NCBI GenBank assembly: GCA_036897485.1
Contig: JAYMTF010001185.1
Coordinates: 1-25,581 of the forward strand
DNA from: Pelargonium nanum
Taxonomy: Eukaryota > Streptophyta > Magnoliopsida > Geraniales > Geraniaceae
DNA: 25,581 nucleotides
Direction of reading: 5' to 3'
Positions 8,517-20,769 of this stretch are shown here, piece by piece; position 1 is the stretch's first letter; each line of letters begins with the position of its first letter. Under the pieces are notes generated by a model. It searched no databases. It was given only the letters and a program-made list of their open reading frames with translations, and was not told where the DNA came from. Both the position numbers and the translations under genes were made by a program.

Positions 8517-10529
8517 TCAGTATGATCCCCATGATGTTAGTGATTCAAGAAAAGAATCCTCCTTTGCCTCTTCCTTGGGCATTTGGAACATGCCATCTGA
8601 TTGTGGTGTAATTTGGTTCATGTAGGAGTTAGAGGGCTTTCCATATCCCGAGAATCCAGAATTCGCCGGTCCCTGCAACATTTCTAACTTAAATGGTACT
8701 TGAGCTGCTGTACTTTCTGATGGTGGATACCTTATGTTGCTTTGCAGCGAATTTGAGTACTTTGTGGTGTTATTAGAGTAACTGGTGGTGACCGAGGGCC
8801 TTACAGCTGACATGGGTAAATTGTTGGATGGAGATCTATCCACATTGTATCCGCTGCCTCGAGGAGCCGGAACATCATGGTTGTGCTTCCCTTCGTAGGT
8901 GGTGATCACAGCCCTCATATCCTGGGAAGCTCGCTCCACGTGTTTCCTCACCGGACAACCTACTTGTGTGCATTTGTAGTAGCTCCTACAAAGATTGAGA
9001 AAGCCTCACAATTTAGTACAAAACCAAGTGCTTTCGGAAAAGAAGAAAGGTACTTCAGTGAATCAAAATTCAAATATTCACCTGGGATTGGGATTTCCCT
9101 TTACAACTTTCTGTCCATATTTCCTCCACCTAAACCCATCATCTAGAATATCAATATCACTTGTTGTTTGGACGACTATTCTTGGTTCCCTCACAGTTCT
9201 GTTCCCGGAAGCAGCCGAAACGCCTTCATATTCATTCTCTCCCTTCCTACAAATTGGAAAAACGAATGTATTAGGAACCAAGCCTGCAACTTATTCATTG
9301 GCACAGCAATAACAGTGTGATTATAGGCCTACCATCTCTTGGCATCCGGCTCATTATCTTCGTTTTCTCCGACTGAATTGCTCATTGATGAATTGTGATT
9401 GAAATCGTCCTCCTCAGCCGATAATGAAGAATCATCCCCCGCCTGAGCTGATTGTTGGGGAATTGAATGAGAAGTGTTTCTTCTCGTGGACTGGGGCTTG
9501 GCATGATTGTGACTTCCCTTGTACACTATTTCTGTAATCTGCCCATCCAAAGACCTCTCAACTTTCTTCTTTGTGGGACAATTTGGAAACGTGCACTTGT
9601 AGTAACTTCTGGGGTTTTCACTTCCTTTCACCTGTTTCTGCCCATATTTTCTCCAGTTGTACCCATCTTCTGATTTCTGCTCCTTGGCATAGTGTGTGTA
9701 AACTGATTGAATTGGAGCAACATCAGCTGAAGGAGCATTAGTTGTGGCCATTCCTGAGGAGAAGCCATGAACTGGTGCAAATTCTGATTTCACACCCATT
9801 TTCTCCATTGAGAAATCATTTTGCCTTGTGGGTTTGCTTGAATTCCATGCATCTTGCTGTCTCCTCATGGATTCTTCCTGTAACCAAGATCCAAACTTTA
9901 TTAAAAACCCAAAAACAAATGAAACATAATTCAAGAAAACAACCAATCAACAACAAGTCAACGCATAGATAGAGTGACAATCTCACCATTGAAACCTTGT
10001 TCTGAGAAAACTGAAAGATGGAGGATGATGTGGTTGCAGCAGATGTAGCAGCAAGCCTGGCTTGTGGCTGGAAAGAGAAATCAGAGAAATTCTTCTCATT
10101 CCCCATTGAAGCACCACCACCAACACCACCACCTTGACCTTGCTGTCGCTGCTTCTGGTTGTCACCAGAATTGGTCATCCAATTGAACCCAGAGAAAGCC
10201 CCAGTTGTTGGAGAAGGAAGAATCTGCATAAAAAGCAACAAAGAAAGCAAAACCCATCAATACCCACAACTCAAAAGTGTCTAAAAAGTGGAAAGAACTA
10301 AAAAAGATTCAATTTTTAAGCAACTGACATTAGAATTGGTGGAGAACATTGCAGGAGAGTCCAGGAGGTCAGATGGGAAAGCAAGATAGGAGGAAGGAGA
10401 GAGAGGGGTAGGAGAGAGAGGGAGTGAAGAAGGAGTGAGAGACTTGAATTTTGGAATTTCAAGCCCCCATGTAGTAGTGCCTTTGTCTTGCTGGTTCTGG
10501 TTGTTCTGGTTCTGATTGTTTAGTTCCAT
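8517..10529 (-). CDS. WRKY33: Group I WRKY transcription factor, WRKY33 type
   Basis: Five exons on the minus strand: 10529-10329, 10223-9987, 9877-9333, 9246-9082, 8985-8517; 538 aa. The N-terminus has the D-motif region rich in Ser-Pro ([11 protein letters not shown], then LLDSP), the known MAPK target of this subgroup, followed by the SPTTGAF motif. WRKY domain 1 has WRKYGQK at about 221-227 with Cys241, Cys246, His269, His271 (C-X4-C-X22-H-X-H). WRKY domain 2 has WRKYGQK at 368-374 with Cys388, Cys393, His417, His419 (C-X4-C-X23-H-X-H). The intron inside domain 2, after NPNPR, is the standard WRKY position. Domain 2 and its flanks ([20 protein letters not shown]) are nearly identical to AtWRKY33, a nuclear regulator of defence and camalexin synthesis. 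An in-frame ATG at 10571 would add 14 residues; a TATA box at 10601-10610 would start transcription very close to it, so I prefer 10529. WRKY24/25/26-like paralogues are the alternative name. Confidence 0.95.
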
Positions 10530-10600
10530 TTCTGTGTGGTTTTCAAGAAGGTGTGTGAGAGAAAAGGTCATGGCTTGAAATGGAGGAGAAAGATGAGATG

Positions 10601-10610
10601 TTAATTTATA
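10601..10610 (-). promoter_or_regulatory. TATA box of the WRKY33-type gene
   Basis: TATAAATTAA on the minus strand, about 70 bases upstream of the chosen ATG (10529) and 30 upstream of the alternative ATG (10571). Initiation 25-35 bases downstream would leave almost no leader before 10571. Confidence 0.5.
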
Positions 10611-10728
10611 GAAGTGAGCTCTAAATATGGAGGAACGAGTCTTATAATAATGGTGGAGAAGAAGAAACTCAGTGTCTGTACATGGTGATTTCTTCATTAT
10701 TGCTTCTTCGCAGAAGCTAAATGAAACT

Positions 10729-10776
10729 TTGACCGTTGAATTTTCTTTTTTTGGTCAAAGCTTGTGAGCTTTGACC
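10729..10776. promoter_or_regulatory. W-box cluster with a perfect palindrome
   Basis: Three W-box cores lie within 48 bp: TTGACC at 10729-10734, GGTCAA (TTGACC on minus) at 10753-10758, and TTGACC at 10771-10776. The last two are the outer parts of a perfect inverted repeat: GGTCAAAGCT (10753-10762), spacer TGTG, AGCTTTGACC (10767-10776). WRKY factors bind TTGAC(C/T). The Arabidopsis WRKY33 promoter is known to need clustered W-boxes for pathogen response, so autoregulation or cross-regulation is likely here (inference). Confidence 0.7.
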
Positions 10777-10821
10777 AGACTGGAGAAGGCGGCTGAATGG
10801 ATCGGACGCTCAGATCGCGGA

Positions 10822-10839
10822 CACGTGTGAACACACGTG
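10822..10839. promoter_or_regulatory. Paired G-box/ABRE cores upstream of the WRKY33-type gene
   Basis: CACGTG at 10822-10827 and again at 10834-10839, twelve bases apart, within ACACGTGTG and ACACGTGGA. Paired ACGT cores are typical of bZIP/bHLH-bound, ABA-responsive plant promoters. They lie about 300 bp upstream of the start codon. Confidence 0.5.
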
Positions 10840-12779
10840 GACATGTCTGGGACCCACTGGGCACACTGTGATGAACTTGCCAAGGTTGAACAAGTCCAAG
10901 GTTCGCAAATTCCAAGGTGTTTGCGTTTTATTTAGTTAGGTGTGACGTGGAAACGGGATAATATTTATTTATTACTGTAAATAATAATAAACGTCACATG
11001 CTTAATACAAAACTGATAGTATCGTTTTCTTGAGGTCGAGTCTATGTGTAATTTCGTATTGAACCAATTATTGGGATTAATTGGTAATTTGAGGTGCGCG
11101 TGACACGAGTGCATCGAATAGAGGCATGTTATGTTAGCGTCTTCTTCAAAATTGATTTCTTAAATTAACCATTGTTGTTGAGGTAATAAACAAAAGATGT
11201 AATCAGTAGAGAAATGAATGAGATTATGATAAAAGTATTTTATTTAGATTGTTTGTTTATTTTAGATTAAAATTTCTAAACTCACAATTAAATATTCATC
11301 TTTTAGTGTTATTACTAAGAGAGATTGAGATCTTAAATGAAAGAGTAGTTGGCTTATATTTAGCTTCTAATCAAAACAAATACAATTTTTTTTATTATCT
11401 ATTTGGATTTAATGTTTCTATGTCCACAAATTGGGTCAATATGACTCATATAAGTGACATCCAGTGACATATCATATACTAATTAATTTATTCATTTTTA
11501 AACAAATAGTTGTGGTCGTCTAATTACAATTTGTATCAAATTTTATCGTCTCGTTGACTAAACATTTTAAACGTTTTAGATTCTTTCTTAGGTCTCTACT
11601 TCAAGCCTTCCTGGTGGAAATATTCTATATATTTATAGTATGTAAAAAAAAGTATATGTATATCTAGAATCTCAACTAACTGTAATTCATACTTGAACTC
11701 TTCTGCTATAAATGAAGAACACTCGTTAAGTAGAAACTAATAAATCGTACTAGAACTCACTTCCAACATGATAATGAGTGAATCGTATGGATACCTACTA
11801 CACGGCTGCAGTGGCCCTTGCACAACCAAGTTTGTTCTTCTTTTGATTTTTTGACTTCCATTTTCTCATATGAATTGGTTCTGTCGATAATGTTATGTTG
11901 CTTCTTTCAGATGTTCAATTTATTATGTATCATTGTAAAAAAAGTTGAACAATTCGTTAAATAACTATAAAAATGTTAGATGTCCCAATTCCTATATAAT
12001 ATATTATTTATATATAAAACAATGTGTCAACTTATGAAAAGGCATATCAATTATTTTACTAATAATGTAATAAAGTCATAATGACAGCAACAATATAGTT
12101 AACTTGTAAAAAAAAACATTTCACACCAAAAATTCTAAACAGAGGTGACCAGTTAATATTTGTGTAAGTTTAATTTTACACTATGAAAATAAGAAATATT
12201 ATATGTGATCACTTTTGTGCAAAAGAGTGAAAGACATACAAAAGTTGAAACATAATAGCATTTCTCAATTATCTCAGACCAACCAAGTTTCAGAATGGGT
12301 TTTTTGACCATTATTCTAAGGCCCAATATGTCACCAGCAAAAAAAAAACTCAGGGCCCATTGGGCTTCTTCATTTTTCCATTGGTTCATGGAACTTGACA
12401 AAACCAATTCTACCAATCATATTATATAGAGTAGAGACAATCAGACAAACATAACCAGTTGACTTCTACCATTTACCTACTGATACCAAGTATTTTCTAA
12501 CTCAATGGGAAGCTAAATTTATCAACAAAAAAAGCTGGATACAAACAACAAGTAAAACCAAAAAGAACTGCCCAAGAATTGTCTCCTTCAGAGGGAGATC
12601 TTATATTCCATTCCATAATCTTGACTGTACATGATTGGAAGATTACAAGATGCAAACCATATAAGCCAATAGTTAAAACCTAAAATGATTACAATTTTCT
12701 AGCTAGCTGTCAATTATTCCCCAAAAAGCTTCAAAATTTAACACCTGAAGACTTTTTCTGACACAAGCTTCGGAAATCT
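10840..12779. other. Intergenic region between the WRKY promoter and the F-box gene 3' end
   Basis: AT-rich DNA with no supported gene. The left few hundred bases are likely more of the WRKY promoter. The right part, about 12420-12779, is likely the 3' untranslated region of the F-box/LRR gene. Short frames at 11249-11467 and 12153-12416 have no family features. Confidence 0.6.
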
Positions 12780-15700
12780 CTATTGCAACATATCCTCATC
12801 CAACAGCAGTTTCCAATACTTGGGATCCAATTCAGCCTGTCAATCATTAGAAACAATCTTAATACCATAATTGTCACTTACTTATATGGATGGCTTATAT
12901 TAAATATAGTATCCACATTTGATTTTGCTATGTCCGTCACATGTGACACCCATGTTTCAACCACTACGCACATGCAAATTTATGGATTCAATTATTGCCA
13001 TTGGAAGGAACTTGCAGAATACGTCACTACTAAATTAGGAAAACACAAACATGACTTGAAGACTTCATGGCATGGTTTTAAGAGGCATACCTGAAGAACT
13101 TTATCTCTCCACTGAAACAAGCAACCGCGAGCTTCTAAATGCTCAAAAAGAGGTTGCGGTAGCATTGTTTTGAAAGAAGCCTGGAGTTTCACTTTTGTTA
13201 GTCCTCCGCATGCTAACAAGGCGGCTGCTAGTCCATTTGGAGTCAAGCCCTTCAAGTGCAAAATAGTCATGCTCTGTAGACAGCTTATGCTGGCAAGGGA
13301 CAAGAGTCCCACATCTGTAACGGAGCTGTAAGACAAATTTATCTGAACAGAAAGGACAAAAAAACTACTTTAGATTATTCCAATGTTGATTTAGTCATTT
13401 ACTTCTAACTTTTAGTTCATACACTATAAACAAAAAAAAAAGACGGGAATTACCTGTCTGAGGTTTTGAGAAAATTGAGCAAGCCGTATCATCCCAGCAT
13501 CATCAATGTTGTAGCACTTTTTAATGTCCAGCTTGGCTAGCTGTTTACAGCCCAAAGCAATTGCTGCTAGACCCAAAGAAGTAATATGAGGACATCCTCG
13601 ACTTTCTAATGTTGCTAACATCGAGCATTTTGACAGTGAAAATAAGGAACTATCAGTGACATCTCTACAGTATGCTATATTAATAGCCTCAAGGCCAGGG
13701 CAACCGTAAGCAATTGCTGAAATGCCTGAATCTGTTATCCCCGCAGACCTGAATAATAGAAGTGCATTCAGAAAGTCAGGATTTGGTCCTCTCCATAACA
13801 CATTAAAACAAATTGGTTTCACACATCCTGTGGGCCTACGTATTAAGAATTGCTCAATTCATCTACAGCAAGTTTTAACAAGCTGTGTGTCTCTACAACA
13901 ATGAAATTTAAACCACGAACCTGTACAAATCAAGCTCTTTTAGTTTTGAGCAAAACATGGCAACATGAGAAAGTCCCTCGTCAGTGATGTTTAGGCAAAT
14001 TCCCAACTTTAAGCTGGAGAGTTTTAAACATCTTGAGATGGACCTCAGACCTGCACATCCAGCGGATAAAACGAGACAATGAGTATCATATCCAAGTGCA
14101 ATAGAAGTTCACGACAATAGTTGAATGAACATGGATACCTTCGTCATCAATCTCATTGTCTGTCAAGTCAAGCTCCTCAAGAAAATGGCATCGCTGTCCA
14201 ATCAAAACAAATGCTTCTGCAGGAACAAGAGTACAGGACTCCATTCTTAGAGAAGAGAGAGCGGTACATGAATTTGTTATGTGGGCAATTGAAACATAAG
14301 TTATCTTGCGACAACATGTAATGTCTAGCTTCCTCAAGTCTCTTTGTTTTGTCACAAGAGAAGATAGACCATCATCTGTCACTCCTGAGCATTTACTCAG
14401 ACTGAGCTCCCTCAGTGACACACACCAACCGCCAATGGCTTTAAGGCCTGAACATGTAACCTGGCAGCCATCCAATTTGATTGATTGAAGCATGGAGAGC
14501 TTTCGCAAGCTATCAGCAAGAGCAAGAGTAACCTGAGCCACCACCAGCATCACTTAGTAAACATTAAGAGATAATACTATACCACACACACACAAATATT
14601 ATGACAAAAAAAAGACGGGGAATTAGAAAGACTTACTGGAGAACAATGTGCTAAGGTAAGCTGCTTTAGACATCCAGTAGCACTTGTTAAGGAAGACAAA
14701 CCAATGTGGCTAATATTTTGACAGCATGACAAATCAAGTGTCTGTTACAAGCCAGAAAGAAGAAGATATAAGAACGTATCAAGTGTCAACAAGAAACATA
14801 GCTTCTCATGCCTTTTGAAAAAAATAATCAGGATACTCGTTGTGTAGATAATTCACCTATAAATAATGAACCATTATCAAATAAATGTCAACTAACAATA
14901 TATATATTTACCTAAGTAACCAGCTCAGCACTTTAATCATGCACTATATAAAGAATTGAAGATAGCATATCTACAGGAAAGTAAAGCTAACAATAATATC
15001 CAAAACTTAAAATATGAGGATAGCATAAGTCTGAGTATCTTCTGAATTCTGTGTCAAAATCAACTAATCCCAGATACTGCTATGATAAATTAATTTAAAA
15101 GTGAAATATTACCATGTTCTCAGATTTGTGCATGAGAAATTATTTGAACAACTTTACTATCAATTTACCTTAAGTGACTTGCACCCATTTTTAACGATTG
15201 CAAGATTGTCATCATCTACTCCAAAGCACCCTTCCAAAACCAAATCTTCAAGATATTGTAATTTCAAGATCAGTGGTAAACACTGATTCGTAATCTGCAC
15301 AACACAAAAACAGAAGAAAACATTCATTTTTCTGCATAAAAATAAATCAATAAAGCTTTCCCTCATCAGCATATGCACAAATGCTGGCTCTCAAATTTCA
15401 GGCAGTCACAAATTACTATTAGAATTCAGATCCTGACACACAAATATATTACCACGATACAGAATCAATACCATAATGCTTGGATCAAACCAAACCATCC
15501 AAATTCAGCCCTAATTTCCTTATCAATTATAGTATAACAAGATCCTACAGCTCTACAATCAAGAGTAAACATGACTCAAACAAGGCGATTAATTGTCGGA
15601 AAAATGAATGAAAAGTATAATTGAGTAAATTTACCGGCAAGTAAGAGAGATCCAAGCTACGAATCTCCTTACACTTGACAGCAATCAAGCCCACCCCCAA

Positions 15701-16288
15701 ATCTCCAACACCCAGACACCATCTCAAGCTCACCAATCTCAGCTTCCTGCACCCAACCGCGATACACCCAATCCCCAAATCCGTAATCATCTTACGCCTC
15801 CCCAACCACAGTCTCTCCAAATTCTTCGCCTCCGCAACCGCCGCAGCGCCGGCGTCCCGGAGCTCCGTCGCGTTGGACAGGTCAATCTCCACCAAATTCC
15901 GGCAATTCAGAGTCAAACTCAGCAACCCAGTTCCCGAAAAGAACTTGGACCGCGAGAGATCAACCGAACGGAGCGAAGACTCGCAAGCGCGCGACACAAT
16001 GGCGAGCGAGCTGTCGGTAACTCTAGGGCAGAGCGAGAGATCGAGATGGGCCACGTGTGGGTATCGGGCGAGAACTGCAGGGAGGTGCTCTGAGCGGAGA
16101 GGCTTGAGGGTCCTCCGATGCTTCGCTTCCATGGCGTAGAACGACTTGCAGACCAGAGAAAAAGCCTTTTTGTCAAATGGGTCGGCGCTGAGCGAGTCGA
16201 GGATCATAAAAACAATTTCTTCAGAGAGAAGATCGAAGAGGTTGTGGTTGTTGTGGAGCTGGTGAGTAATGGTTTTTTGCTTCTTCAT
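12780..16288 (-). CDS. FBL3: F-box/LRR-repeat protein, FBL3 (RAE1) type
   Basis: Eight exons on the minus strand: 16288-15635, 15294-15169, 14741-14637, 14532-14139, 14050-13921, 13748-13454, 13342-13091, 12836-12780; all GT-AG with consistent phases, 670 aa. Arabidopsis FBL3 is about 665. The F-box lies at residues about 20-60 ([14 protein letters not shown] ... [15 protein letters not shown]). The rest is a long series of cysteine-containing LRRs with the pattern L-x-L-x-x-C-x-x-I/V-T-D-x-G-L, e.g. [41 protein letters not shown]. The C-terminus is [18 protein letters not shown]. The family forms SCF ubiquitin ligases with SKP1 (ASK) and the LRRs bind substrate. Arabidopsis At5g01720 is RAE1, which promotes degradation of STOP1 in aluminium resistance. 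Orthology to At5g01720 is supported by length, C-terminus and neighbours, but conserved substrate use is inference. The first exon is GC-rich, the introns AT-rich. Confidence 0.93.
14582..14593. repeat. Short (CA)n tract in intron 3 of the F-box gene
   Basis: A run of about six CA units lies in the intron between exons 3 and 4. It may be polymorphic. No other role is visible. Confidence 0.4.
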
Positions 16289-16760
16289 GGTTTAGAAAAT
16301 GGAGAGGACGATCTCTGAATTGGAAATGCGTGAGTTTTGAAGATTTTTGAGGTCTTGAAGTAACCGTTAACAAGAAGATACTTTTGTGCTCTGTTTTTTT
16401 TTTTTTTCTTTTTTTCTCTTCATATGTATGTATAGGCAGCAAGCGAGGGAGACGAGTGTTGAAAGTACAGTCCTACCCTCCCGTGCTTTTTCAACGGAAA
16501 GACAATAGTACCCCGATCGTAGAAAGATGTGAACTGATAAAAGGAAGGGCATAAAGGTCTTTTAGGTGGGAAAAGGAAAGAGCCGTACGGAGAAAGGACA
16601 GGAGGTACCGGTAGTTGAGAGGAGGGGTAAAATGGTAAAAAAGAGGGAGGGAAAGGTCGTTATCTTATCGGAAGAGCGAGACTAGGCACAGCTCATATGG
16701 TGGAGAGCTATGTGAGGAAGGACAGATTCAAGTGCAGACAGTACGTTACCAACACTATAC
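16289..16760 (-). promoter_or_regulatory. Leader and promoter region of the F-box/LRR gene
   Basis: A long T/C tract on the plus strand (about 16388-16420) is a purine tract in the minus-strand leader. A TATA-like CTATACATA lies near 16424-16436 on the minus strand, about 140 bases upstream of the ATG. Beyond it, 16440-16740 is more GC-rich than the intergenic DNA, as expected of a proximal promoter. The exact start site cannot be fixed. Confidence 0.4.
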
Positions 16761-17102
16761 CCCAAAAGCAGCCACTATTTTTTCACTTTATTATTTTTTA
16801 TTTTTATTTTCATTTATTAGGTTCTATGAATAAAACTGTACTACTTATTATTTGATTCTGAAAAACGTTGGGCTGGAGCATTGTTCCAAATAATATCTAT
16901 GTCCTAGAGGAAGCCACCTGTAGTTCTACTTGAAATTGTTCAAATGTTTTTTTATTTAATATTTTAATGTAATACATATTCAAAATTTTAATTGATTATA
17001 ATTTGTGTTACTGGGACGTATAATAATTGTCAGTTCTGTTAATTGAATTTGACATGTTCCGTCTTTAAATGAGTTTTATGATTTTTTTTATTTTAAATTT
17101 TA

Positions 17103-17313
17103 GTCTCAAAATGAGTGTCGTTTTTTCTTTTTAAAAAATTAGTTATAAATAATTTGTCAATAATATCTTTATCATAAGTTCGTTAGTATACATAAAAATT
17201 TATTATAACACACAATTATAAAAATAAATAAAAAAGTAAATAAAAGACTTGAACTAATTTATCTTTAATTTATCTTAAAATAAAAATAAACACACATTTT
17301 GAAATAGAGAGAG
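17103..17313. mobile_element. Degenerate Stowaway-type MITE
   Basis: The left end reads GTCTCAAAATGAGTGTCG from 17103. The right end read from the minus strand is CTCTATTTCAAAATGTGTGT followed by T-rich sequence, a diverged inverted copy. The same end words occur in the intact element about 150 bp away, so these are two copies of one family. The outermost CTCCCTCCG part of the left end is lost. Confidence 0.5.
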
Positions 17314-17466
17314 TGTGATATATGAGTTGAATGGTTAATTCTATAGATATTGTATTTTTTTAGTCAATTAATTGTGTAGTAAAAATTTAGAGAGTGTTTT
17401 AAAGGTTTACTTACCTCAAGGACCTCATATCGCTAATGTGTGTATAGACATACAAGATCAAAGATA

Positions 17467-17679
17467 CTCCCTCCGTCCCAAAATGAGTGTCCTGTTTCTA
17501 TTTTTAGGTTATTATATTATTTTTTTCCTATATTACCCTTATCACTTATGCACTACCTGAACTGCACAAGAAGTGTAGGTGGGAAAGTGAGGGTAATATT
17601 GGAAGCACGTTAAATTATCTAGTAATCCTTAATTTTTGCAAAAAATAGAAACAAGACACTCATTTTGAGACGGAGGGAG
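17467..17679. mobile_element. Stowaway-type MITE (Tc1/mariner class)
   Basis: The element is 213 bp and bounded by TA at 17465-17466 and 17680-17681. Its left end, CTCCCTCCGTCCCAAAATGA, is the classic Stowaway terminus. The right end read from the minus strand is CTCCCTCCGTCTCAAAATGA, and the inverted match continues through GTGTC and TGTTTCTATTTTT for nearly 40 bp. There is no coding capacity; mobility would need a mariner transposase elsewhere. Confidence 0.9.
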
Positions 17680-18540
17680 TATTTGGTTGTCGGTTCCTCC
17701 TTTAAGATAGTTTTGACATGAGGTTTGGTCACAAGAGTTAGGTGCTTCCTACACCTTCCACATGAGTTGTAATAAACTCGATGACAAATTTGTCCTTACT
17801 AATACTCCGGTTGTTGGCAAAAATAACCTTGAATTATTTTAGCTCATTTCAACTATCTCTACTAAGATATAATATTTAAAGTGTATTAGTTGTGTATTTC
17901 ACACTATAAATTAGGCTTGATATTTAATTTGTTGCTGAAAACCGTGTGAATTACGTGTATAAATAACAAAATTGACACATAGAAATAGTTGCTTTGAACT
18001 CAAGCTTTCTAGTCTTATAAGTAATGCTATTATTAAAAAAATAATAATAATTAAAAATGGTAAAATGAGTAGATAGAGCCGTACTTATGAGAAGAGGTTG
18101 TATAGTACCAAACCTTACTCAGATAGGAACGGCTAGTGAGAGCCGAAATAGTCAAAAAGGTGATCCAAACAAATGCTCTTGACTTCTTGTTTTCTTTTTG
18201 GAATATTATATTATGGCCAGGGGACCATCTTTTTTATGACAATCATGCCCCTCATTTTCTTTTTTATTTTATCTTAATTTTTTTATGGAAGAAACTTCTG
18301 GATCCTAGATAACACACCACAAAATAATAAATTTTTTAAATTTATTTTATTTATTAATGTACATAGCATTGACATTTTTTCAAATATTTTATCGTAATTT
18401 TCTAAATCTCGGCGTGAATGCTAAATGCTTAAACCGTTTGACCAGCGTGCTTTTGGTGTTTAGTATGTTTAATTAATAAAAATAATTGACAAGAATTCAG
18501 ACAAAATAAAAATATAATTATGAGCTAACTCATAAAATTT

Positions 18541-18582
18541 GTATCTGCTATTTTCTATTAAAAGTATCTGCTATTTTCTATT
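18541..18582. repeat. 19-bp direct repeat
   Basis: GTATCTGCTATTTTCTATT occurs at 18541-18559 and 18564-18582, separated by AAAA. It is probably a local duplication or slippage product. Confidence 0.6.
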
Positions 18583-19379
18583 TTTATTTTCAATATTTTT
18601 ATATAAATATCGAAAAAATACGTGAGGAAACTTTACATTATTTTAATTGCTGACTTTTGGAGGTATATTTTTCAAAGATCTCAAGTTTTCTGCTCACTGA
18701 ATACACATTGTATACAATTTTTTCTAACAAGAATTCAACAGTCAAGGCTGATCTGTAGAATTTTAGCATAATATTACCTAATTAAAGAAATAAATCAGCA
18801 GTAAATTGATTGATTGATTAATTTAATTGTCATAGTAAACTCGTACGGACACCAAGTACCATTTCTTTAGAAAAGGATCTAGCTCACATGACATTTGATG
18901 ACAACTACCTATATCTAAATTTTGTTGATTTTGGGAATTGGGTTGAATTTAGATTTATAATTTACTGTTTATAAATATAATAAACTGATGAATATATTGA
19001 AACATGTCTACCCCATTTTGATTTCGTCTTAGTTTGTAGGAGTTTTTTTTATTAAAATGAGAAACAAGAAAAATAAGTTAAAATTGATCTATTTCTTTTG
19101 TTCAAAATTTCAAGAACCCATACACTATTTTAAAAGTATAGACTACTTTTTGGAATCTCAACCTCACCTCGATTTATATTTCTAAAAAATCAGACAAGTA
19201 CCACTTGATGGAAAATTAAAGTTCTTATGCCATGAACCAAATATCGCTAAAGATATGAAACATGCATCTTTTAAAAATCGTCGACGGTATATGTTTGAAC
19301 AAGACAAAGCAATCAATCTCCATAGTGAGAGATCAAACTCCCACTTTGGAGATTAATGATCGATTCTTCTTATCCATAC

Positions 19380-19700
19380 ACATGTAATTTTACAAACATT
19401 CAATCTTCAATCCATTACTAATCTCAATTTCCTATCATCGCCTCCTTCCATCAGAAACTTCTCGCTCATATATGTTAGACTTTCACTGCTCCCAGTATTC
19501 CATCTAAACTCGAACATGCCTCATCCAATGAGTGACTATCTTCCTCCTCGTCGAACTTGTTGATCTCTATCTTCCCATCTTCTAGTCGGGTCTGACACCA
19601 CTTGTTGAGTGCTATTGGACTTCCTCACCCAAGAAGGTATATCAAAGACTGACACTTTCTCTCACATATAAACCATGCACACCCAACACTCTTGTGAATG
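19380..19700 (-). mobile_element. Possible degraded LTR-retrotransposon 5' junction
   Basis: On the minus strand, TGGTGTCAGA at 19600-19591 resembles the plant Copia primer-binding site for initiator Met tRNA (TGGTATCAGAGC), with mismatches. Sequence upstream of it (AGGAAGTCCAATAGCACTCA) resembles an LTR end and sequence after it has a leader-like, purine-rich style. No gag or pol frame survives and no second LTR is visible, so this is a weak call. Confidence 0.25.
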
Positions 19701-20712
19701 TACATTCATAAGAAACTAAAGTAACTTATCATTCTTAAATTGTCATGACTAAGTAGGTAGAAAGATAAAATTCAAGATCTACACGTCGATCTATGCATTC
19801 AATAAAATATATTTTCGGTGTTCTCACCAAAATTTAAATTCAAGTGACCAGAGAGAGAGCAAATCACTTTAACCACTAGATCAATCTCTTGGAGTTGTGA
19901 ACTTGAGAAAAGTGAACTTGACATTGATAGTAGGAAACATGATACAGAAAGAAATACATAGCATTGGAAATTAAACGTGTATATGCCAATTGCACATAAA
20001 CCATGTTACCTAACAAAATTTGGTCACAAGAAGTATCCAAAGTAACAGCAACTGTTGATGACAAAAACTTTATCACCAAAAGTCTACATACCTATATATA
20101 CTGATAGCAAATCCTCCATGTTGATTCGATAGTGACTTTTAGTGACCAAATTAAATATTTGGTACCTAATAAACAGACTTTTTATCCTCAATGAAGTGAG
20201 GCCTCCACTCCACACCAACAGGCAACAGCTATTAAATTGGTGGCCAAACCTAAACCATGTTGGCATTATTCTAAGACATAAAATCTGGGAATTAAGGCAC
20301 TGATTCTGGATATCAAACACAAATGATGCCTTGTCCAGGCAGCATCAGATTCATACGTAAAGATATGATGTCAGTTACAAATGAATATAACTCCATGTGA
20401 TATACGATAATATTCATTCCCATGACATAAGACTCATCAATTCCACAGTAGATTGAGGAACTTGATTCGAGCTGCTCAGAAATAAAAGGCGAAAGATAGA
20501 TAGAAGATTAAAACTTGTAGTGAATTAGATAGAACCTGGTACTCCATCGGGCTAAAAAGCGGCTGAAGAAGCAGGGTCGATGCCATTCTAGAAATTCAGT
20601 AATGAAGATGATGTAGAATTTGTGCAGTAACAGCTGAGTGTGTAGCTGGTGCAGAACATACTCTACTTTACAATGAATATTTCTGACTGAAAAGATTGTG
20701 CATTGATCCACT

Positions 20713-20769
20713 AGTTTAAACAATCCAAATGGATAAATGACAGTTTAAACAATCCAAATGGATAAATGA
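20713..20769. repeat. 29-bp tandem duplication, two copies
   Basis: A 28-bp unit starting AGTTTAAACAATCCAAATGG is at 20713-20740 and is repeated without mismatch at 20742-20769. Identical copies indicate a recent duplication. Confidence 0.8.

Noticed and set aside
13434-14625. Shared A-run plus 'gacggg-aatta' word in two F-box gene introns
   Set aside because: Only about 13 bases plus a homopolymer are shared, near the donor side of introns 3 and 6; chance or a minor duplication explains it.
15675-16139. 154-codon plus-strand frame opposite exon 1 of the F-box gene
   Set aside because: It is an antisense shadow of the GC-rich first exon, whose minus-strand frame encodes a clear F-box and LRRs.
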